Part shown: piece after piece, positions 20,086-24,706 of the stretch | How the letters are laid out: the number at the start of each line of letters is the position of its first letter | Position numbering within the stretch: the stretch's first letter is position 1 | From: an uncultured Collinsella sp. | GTDB lineage: Bacteria > Actinomycetota > Coriobacteriia > Coriobacteriales > Coriobacteriaceae | Direction of reading: 5' to 3' | Assembly (NCBI GenBank): GCA_902496845.1 | Contig: CABVCJ010000029.1 | Location: 1 to 24,706 of the forward strand | Length of the DNA: 24,706 nt | Notes under the pieces: model-generated | Database searches by the model: none | Told to the model about the DNA's origin: nothing | What the model saw: only the letters and a program-made list of their open reading frames with translations | Made by a program: the position numbers and the translations under genes

Positions 20086-20976
20086 ATGGTGAAGTACAAA
20101 ACGCCTGCCGCATTGGAGATGGCTGTTAGGAATGCCGCAAGACAGTCGCAGATGGATACCAATCGGGCGATCGTCGGTTTCTACTTTCATCGCTTCCTAT
20201 GTCGCGTTTTTTCAGAAGATGACGGCAGCTTTGTGCTCAAGGGTGGCCAAAGCGTCCTAGCGCGAACACTCGATGCGCGTGTCACAAGGGATATTGACTT
20301 GGTTGCTCAAGAGGAAAGTCTCGAAGAGGCTATTGCCGATCTGGTGCAGGCGGCTTCGATTGATTTGGAGGATTTCGTTTCGTTTGTCTTTGATCGTGCA
20401 GAGCAGATCAAAGAAGAAGATGAGTATCGGTGCGGTGCGAAGGTGTGGTTCACCCCCTTTATGGGAACCAAGAAGCTACAGCCAATTTCAATTGACTTGG
20501 TAATTGATGAAGTGCAGGGACTTGAGCCGGAGGTTCTTGCACCGATTGATCGTTTGAATATCGAGGGGCTCCCAGTCTGCGACTATCGAGTATGCCGAGC
20601 GGAGAGCGCCCTTGTAGATAAATTGCTCGCAATGATAGAGATGCATGAGGGCCGTGCCTCTTCGCGAATCAAGGATATAGTCGACATCTTGGTGTACGCG
20701 AAAACTTGCTTCGTCGATGGGGCTACGCTTGTCGAGAGAGTCGAGAAAGAAGCGTCTGCCCGCAAGGTGGCAATGCCGGAAGAGTTCGTGGCGCCTCTCT
20801 GGTGGAAACAAAATGGTTCTGCGCAGTACATAAAGATGGCGAGGCAGGCGGGGGTACTTGATCTCGCGGGGAACATTGCTGAGGCAGAGGAAATCGTCAA
20901 TCGGTTGTATGCACCGTGCTTTAATCGTTCGGCGAATGTGCGCAAATGGAATCCTCAGACCACGGGATGGGAATAG
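20086..20976 (+). CDS. abiEii: AbiEii/AbiGii nucleotidyltransferase toxin
   Basis: The 296-aa protein of the DNA polymerase beta-like nucleotidyltransferase superfamily acts as toxin in AbiE systems, giving phage abortive infection. Characterised relatives modify tRNA 3' ends. The active-site pattern is present: VLKGGQSVLAR (about 50-60), TRDIDLV with D69 and D71, and a third acidic site in ISIDLVIDEV. The conserved lysine/helical segment SALVDKLLAMIEMHEGRASSRIKDIVDI is split here as SALVDKLLAMIEMHEG and RIKDIVDI. CGGAG precedes the ATG, and it is in an operon with abiEi. The ORF appears intact and probably functional. Confidence 0.9.
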   Translation: MVKYKTPAALEMAVRNAARQSQMDTNRAIVGFYFHRFLCRVFSEDDGSFVLKGGQSVLARTLDARVTRDIDLVAQEESLEEAIADLVQAASIDLEDFVSFVFDRAEQIKEEDEYRCGAKVWFTPFMGTKKLQPISIDLVIDEVQGLEPEVLAPIDRLNIEGLPVCDYRVCRAESALVDKLLAMIEMHEGRASSRIKDIVDILVYAKTCFVDGATLVERVEKEASARKVAMPEEFVAPLWWKQNGSAQYIKMARQAGVLDLAGNIAEAEEIVNRLYAPCFNRSANVRKWNPQTTGWE

Positions 20977-20985
20977 GCTAGATAG

Positions 20986-21024
20986 TTAAGCCGGCGGCAG
21001 GATTAGTTCCTGCCGCCGGCTTAA
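20986..21024. terminator. Perfect 17-bp palindrome between abiEii and the HsdM/S-like gene
   Basis: Arms 20986-21002 and 21008-21024 (TTAAGCCGGCGGCAGGA and its complement) pair without mismatch around TTAGT. It lies between convergent genes and probably ends both transcripts, but there is no clear T-run on either side. Part of the arm (AAGCCGGCGGCAG) also occurs at 19355-19367, before the AbiE pair. Confidence 0.65.
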
Positions 21025-21049
21025 GACGTTTCTACTGCCTATGTATGCG

Positions 21050-22483
21050 CTACTCGCAGGCCTGGTCGACCACCTGAGTAACGGCCTTCTTTGCGGCTTC
21101 GAGGTTGCGCTGGGCTTGGGCGACAGCGGCCTCGGCTTGTTTCTTGGCCCTTACGACCTCGGCAAAGCGATTGATGGATTCGCTATACTCGCACGTACGC
21201 GGGTCGAGTGCTGGTGGGACTTCGATCTCGAACAGATCGGTAGGGCGGATGGCGTGGCTGTACTGATTGTCGGACAATACCTGCAAAACTATGGACCCAT
21301 GGCCGTCGGTGAGGTACGCCGCGACCATCTCTGCATACACCATGCGCTCCTCGTCGGTCATCGTTGGAATCGCCGGGCGAATGGCGGTGGTGTTGTGCGA
21401 GGCAACTAGATGCTGCTTTGCATCATCGATGCCGACCACAAGTAGGTTCGACGCGCCGTAACGACCGAGTATGCGCGGCATGACGATATCGCCGCAACGA
21501 AGCTCGTAACGAGCCAACACGTCTGGACTTACCTTTACAGGTTCGGAATCCAGCTCCGACGCGCCTTCCGCAACATCCTTGGGCAGCAAATAGCCGTTGC
21601 GGAAATCCTGAGATGAAATGCGGCGCACCTCGACAGCGTCGATGTCATCCGAGGTGGTGCTGTCTCGGGGCATAAACGGCACCACGCGCATAAAGCTGTC
21701 GCCGAGCGTTGCGCTGTAGTTTTGAGCTACGGAGATCAGGCCAACCCTGCCTTTGGAGAGCGCGGCGTGGTGTTGGAGTAGCTTGCGCGTTTCGAGCTCG
21801 ACGGTTTCAATGGAAACCGTTTTGCGTGAGTCGCACTCGATGCCGCTCCAGTCAGGGGAGAAAGCCAAGGGAAGATTGGGGTAGCGAGCCCCGTCGGCAA
21901 ACCGAAGGCGTGGCATGGGCGTGGCGGCATTGCGGAATGAAACGCTGCGATTTCCCGTCGACAATACAATAAGTGCGTACATGCCGTGCATCGGAGATTC
22001 GGCGAGCGGGTGATATAGGACGCTTTCGACGAGCCCCTCGCGCAACAGAATCGCGCGTGCCTGCTCGGCGTTGTCCAAAGACTCGAACGGCAGCAGTACG
22101 GCGGCTCGAGTACGACCGGAGAGGGCTAGTGCATACAGGCACCAGAGATAGGCCTCCCAATCGCAGAAGCCCAGGTAGCCAGGCTCCAGATCATTAATGA
22201 GCGCCTCACATGCGCTGTTGATTTCGCGAAAACGTTTGCGAACGCAAGCTGTGGCATCGATAAACACCGGCGCCGCGTTGTCATTGCCCGTGTTCTGCTT
22301 GCCGGGCTCAAGTTCGCAAATATTAGGTACGCCGTTGCCGTTCAGCCTGAAGCATTCACGAAGCGCCTCGCAGCCGATGGCGCCAGGTAGGCGAACGGTG
22401 AGTAGGCGGCTGCCTTGTTCTAGGTTAAGCGCGCGCGAGAGGGCGGCGGCGGTGAGACGTGGCAATGATGTTGTTTCACGCAT
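21050..22483 (-). CDS. Methylase-like plus HsdS-like specificity protein, type I restriction related
   Basis: The 477-aa product has two recognisable parts. Residues about 123-186 (AAVLLPFESLD, LREGLVESVLYHPL, MYALIVLSTGN) resemble the C-terminal part of HsdM-type N6-adenine methylases. Residues about 286-420 resemble an HsdS target-recognition domain: VRRISSQDFRNGYLLP, LRCGDIVMPRILGRYG, HLVASHNTTAIRP and FEIEVPP. A coiled coil (about 433-475) closes it, as in HsdS. I see no NPPY/NPPF catalytic motif and no clear FxGxG motif, and no HsdR or complete HsdM is adjacent. It may be a non-catalytic or remnant DNA-recognition protein. AAAGGG lies eight bases before the ATG. Confidence 0.65.
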   Translation of the reverse strand: MRETTSLPRLTAAALSRALNLEQGSRLLTVRLPGAIGCEALRECFRLNGNGVPNICELEPGKQNTGNDNAAPVFIDATACVRKRFREINSACEALINDLEPGYLGFCDWEAYLWCLYALALSGRTRAAVLLPFESLDNAEQARAILLREGLVESVLYHPLAESPMHGMYALIVLSTGNRSVSFRNAATPMPRLRFADGARYPNLPLAFSPDWSGIECDSRKTVSIETVELETRKLLQHHAALSKGRVGLISVAQNYSATLGDSFMRVVPFMPRDSTTSDDIDAVEVRRISSQDFRNGYLLPKDVAEGASELDSEPVKVSPDVLARYELRCGDIVMPRILGRYGASNLLVVGIDDAKQHLVASHNTTAIRPAIPTMTDEERMVYAEMVAAYLTDGHGSIVLQVLSDNQYSHAIRPTDLFEIEVPPALDPRTCEYSESINRFAEVVRAKKQAEAAVAQAQRNLEAAKKAVTQVVDQACE

Positions 22484-22513
22484 GTATAGAGCCCTTTCTT
22501 CTTAGTGGGCTAT

Positions 22514-22543
22514 ATAATAGCAGAAAAATTTAAAAATTTCTAA
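22514..22543 (-). promoter_or_regulatory. Probable promoter of the HsdM/S-like gene
   Basis: On the minus strand TTAGAA (22543-22538) and TATTAT (22519-22514) have an 18-base spacer and lie about 30 bases upstream of the ATG at 22483. The surrounding sequence is strongly AT-rich (AAAAATTTAAAAATTT). Confidence 0.45.
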
Positions 22544-22601
22544 TGACGAGAACAGCCTACTGTGCTATCCTCGAAGCAATCCAAAACCAACTCAATACCA
22601 A

Positions 22602-22653
22602 CTGCTTGATGCAATCGCTACACAGCCTTTAGGCAAACCGCGCTATCAAGCAG
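22602..22653. other. Structured non-coding segment at the left edge of the mobile region
   Basis: CTGCTTGAT (22602-22610) and ATCAAGCAG (22645-22653) pair perfectly, enclosing a second hairpin GCCT-TT-AGGC (22625-22634). The direct repeat CCAACT (twice between 22581 and 22604) lies just left, and TTCTAA-AAC-TTAGAA (22714-22728) lies to the right, before the 305-aa gene. It could be an operator, a small RNA or a transfer-origin-like site; nothing decides this. No coding frame is supported in 22484-22772. Confidence 0.4.
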
Positions 22654-22772
22654 GGTGATTTCACTAACGAAGCTGCAGGTTAGGTCGATTGTCATCATCC
22701 ATACCTCAGAGCATTCTAAAACTTAGAACAGACTTACACCAAACACCCGAAACCGGATAGAAAGAAACATTC

Positions 22773-23690
22773 ATGAAGAAACGGGACAACATCTACGAGG
22801 CATTCCTCAGTGCGATCGACGAGGATCTCCGCGACATGTGCGAAATGAACGGAAAGGTAGAACGGTCTCTTCCGTGTCCGTACTGCGGCGAGAAGAACGT
22901 CGAGCGCCTGGCCAAATCGCTCGTTGGCGTGCTGGAAGAGCGCTCGCCCGATATTCCCGGGCTGGTGCCCGAGCAGTATCGAGCCGATGTGCATGAGGCC
23001 CGCGAACTTTTGACTGCCGCGACACTCGCTTTGCTGCTGCTGTATTTCCCCCCGCGCGATAGTCGCATGGAAAGCGTGGCGACTGTAGTGAGCATGTTTA
23101 GGCATGGGCGCAATGCGGGTTTCAAATCGGCTGGCGTTCTCTTGTTCGAGGAAGTTGCGACAGGGATGAAGTACAGCACCAAACAGGGTGCCTATATCCC
23201 GTCCTCCTTCGTGCGCCACACCGATGGCAGAAAGCCATGCGACCGGCTGCACCGCGATGGATCGCGTGGCTTTACGGCGGATGAAGATGATGCCGTCATG
23301 TTTTATAAGCGCTACCTCAAGGTGCAGCGACGCGTGTTCGATACGAGTCCGCGTTTCAACTTTGAGTTATGCGTCAAACGCCCGTTTGAGGCACTTTTGG
23401 ACGAACGACACACTTTTTATTACATGGAGGAAAAGATGGAAATCGATTTGACCAACAAAGTACACGGACTCGAAAATCGCTATCTCCTCAATATCAAGCA
23501 TCATAAAGATTACGACCTGCTTGACAAGCTGATGATCCATGCACTGCTTGCGTACCTGGGCGACACAACGGTCTCAACTGCTGCTCGCGAGAGTTATCTG
23601 GCGCAGGCCGAGCGCCTGATCGGTCACGCGACCAAGTCGCCGCACTCGGCACAGCTCAATGAGGACGACGGCGACGATCGCATTGCTTAA
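22773..23690 (+). CDS. Unknown 305-aa protein preceding a conjugative coupling ATPase
   Basis: I do not recognise the family. The protein has a single CPYC pair at C35/C38 within LPCPYCGEKN, a half zinc ribbon that might bind metal as a dimer or with C23. It also has a hydrophobic helix (about 79-92, LLTAATLALLLLYF) that may be buried rather than membrane-spanning. A charged middle follows (SSFVRHTDGRKPCDRLHRDG), then a helical C-terminus with an acidic tail. The start codon has AGAAAG upstream. It lies 37 bases before the VirD4-like gene on the same strand, so the two are probably one operon of an integrative or plasmid-like element. A replication, relaxosome or regulatory role is possible but not shown. 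Confidence 0.75.
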   Translation: MKKRDNIYEAFLSAIDEDLRDMCEMNGKVERSLPCPYCGEKNVERLAKSLVGVLEERSPDIPGLVPEQYRADVHEARELLTAATLALLLLYFPPRDSRMESVATVVSMFRHGRNAGFKSAGVLLFEEVATGMKYSTKQGAYIPSSFVRHTDGRKPCDRLHRDGSRGFTADEDDAVMFYKRYLKVQRRVFDTSPRFNFELCVKRPFEALLDERHTFYYMEEKMEIDLTNKVHGLENRYLLNIKHHKDYDLLDKLMIHALLAYLGDTTVSTAARESYLAQAERLIGHATKSPHSAQLNEDDGDDRIA

Positions 23691-23727
23691 CAACCACTAA
23701 CGCCACGGACAAGAAAGGGGTCACGCC

Positions 23728-24706
23728 ATGCCAGTCATCAAGATGTACGGCTACGAGGCCGCGCAGCAAACGGAGTATCAGACCAAGAAGTGGGCGACTA
23801 AGGAGGAGATGCGGGCGCTGTCGTCCGGCGATGAGCAGCGCGACGTGATCCTGGCGCAGGGTGCCACGGTGGCGTTCTACGAGGACGACAAGCATTGGGA
23901 GACGAGCGTGTCCAACAATGTCTTTGCCTTTGGAGGTACCGGCAGCGGCAAAACGGCGAGTTTCATTTTGCCCAACCTGCTCAATCACCACGAATGCTGT
24001 TATGTGGTCACAGACACCAAGGGTGAGCTGCTGCGCCGTACGGGGAAAGGCTTTGAAGAGGACGGCTACGAGGTAACGGTTCTCGATACTGTTAATCCCG
24101 AGCAGTCGGCCGGATACGACCCTCTGCGCTACGTGATGGATGTCGAGGATATCCCCACCACAGTGGCGGCAATCATGGAGGGGGTCGATCCTGGCGGCCG
24201 TAGCCTTAGGTATGATCCGTTCTGGAATAACGCGAGCGACCTGCTGCTTCGAGCGATTGTTGGAATCCTGTTCCTCCTGGAGACCCTTGCCGGCACCCTT
24301 ACGCCGGGTGAGGACCCCAATGCCCCGCGCCGCTACCTTAAGATGAACAACGTCTTTAAACTGGCTGCGCTCATCAAGGTTACGGGAGATGGTGAGGGGC
24401 GATTCCCGTTGGACTACCTTGTAGAAGAGGTGGAGTCCAGGGAGTTTCTCGATAAGTTTGGTGCGGAGAACGCTGATCTGTATGGCGTTGAGCAGTATCG
24501 CGATTTTCGAGGTGCGGCAGATAGGACGCTTAAGAGTATTCTGATCACGCTCAATGCAACTATCTCGCGGCTTAAGACGCCTCAGCTCATGCGCGTTTTT
24601 GAGAATGACGAGATGCGTCTTGATCGTATTGACGAGGGCAAGCGCATGATCGATCTTAAGGTGAGCGACAACGATTCGGCTAATGCATGGCTTGCGAACG
24701 TTGCCC
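23728..24706 (+). CDS. VirD4/TraG-family conjugative coupling ATPase (3' end outside window)
   Basis: The open frame runs from the ATG at 23728 to the window end (326 codons visible). Walker A is FGGTGSGKT at about residues 69-76, followed by SFILPNLLNHHE. VVTDTKGELLR (about 93-103) matches the VirD4/TraG pattern. Type IV coupling proteins bring the relaxase-DNA complex to the secretion channel. The visible N-terminus has no membrane helix before the Walker A motif, unlike classical VirD4, so it is either a short Gram-positive type or anchored by a partner. AAAGGGG precedes the ATG. It indicates an integrated conjugative element continuing to the right. Confidence 0.9.
   Translation, partial: MPVIKMYGYEAAQQTEYQTKKWATKEEMRALSSGDEQRDVILAQGATVAFYEDDKHWETSVSNNVFAFGGTGSGKTASFILPNLLNHHECCYVVTDTKGELLRRTGKGFEEDGYEVTVLDTVNPEQSAGYDPLRYVMDVEDIPTTVAAIMEGVDPGGRSLRYDPFWNNASDLLLRAIVGILFLLETLAGTLTPGEDPNAPRRYLKMNNVFKLAALIKVTGDGEGRFPLDYLVEEVESREFLDKFGAENADLYGVEQYRDFRGAADRTLKSILITLNATISRLKTPQLMRVFENDEMRLDRIDEGKRMIDLKVSDNDSANAWLANVA

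Overview
The window is 24.7 kb of GC-rich bacterial chromosome. I infer a Collinsella-like member of the Coriobacteriia (Actinomycetota). The basis is the base composition and codon use, the actinobacterial neighbourhood eno - FtsB/DivIC-like gene - ppx, and dense short palindromic elements of a kind I associate with Collinsella. No species call is possible without a database search.

Region 1 (1-7134) is a histidine biosynthesis operon on the plus strand: hisD (5' end outside the window), hisC, hisB, hisH, hisA, hisF, hisI, a 75-codon ORF, and hisE. HisB is the short dehydratase-only form. The missing histinol-phosphate phosphatase step is plausibly supplied by the convergent PHP-family gene at 6223-7134. 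The operon carries palindromic elements at hisB/hisH and hisF/hisI, and three different repeat elements are stacked after hisE.

Region 2 (7135-9284) is a plus-strand housekeeping run: an orphan C-terminal LarC (nickel-pincer cofactor) domain, a YfcE-type phosphodiesterase, and a two-domain MazG. Region 3 (9324-11067) is a minus-strand AAA ATPase/DUF4143 gene preceded by three 19-bp repeats spaced exactly 33 bp apart, a G9 tract and a direct-repeat pair. Region 4 (11068-14326) is enolase with a strong terminator, a membrane FtsB/DivIC-like protein, and a Ppx/GppA phosphatase.

Region 5 (14327-16318) holds a palindrome shared with the his region, a duplicated terminator/tRNA-end segment, tRNA-Leu(TAA), a membrane-anchored helical-repeat protein, a lone PTS EIIB and a VOC protein. 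A bidirectional terminator ends it. Region 6 (16316-18935, minus) is an apparent operon: a UBA-like/DUF4342 membrane protein, an OmpR-type regulator and a sensor kinase.

Region 7 (19147-24706) is accessory DNA: a 182-bp terminal-inverted-repeat palindrome, an AbiE-type type IV toxin-antitoxin pair with an apparently leaderless promoter, and a protein joining an HsdM-like segment to an HsdS-like target-recognition region. It ends with the start of a probable conjugative element: an unknown 305-aa protein followed by a VirD4/TraG coupling ATPase that runs off the window. The least ordinary signals are the families of large hairpins, the phased repeats before the ATPase, the orphan LarC domain, and the defence/mobility cluster at the right end. 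No CRISPR array or rRNA is present.
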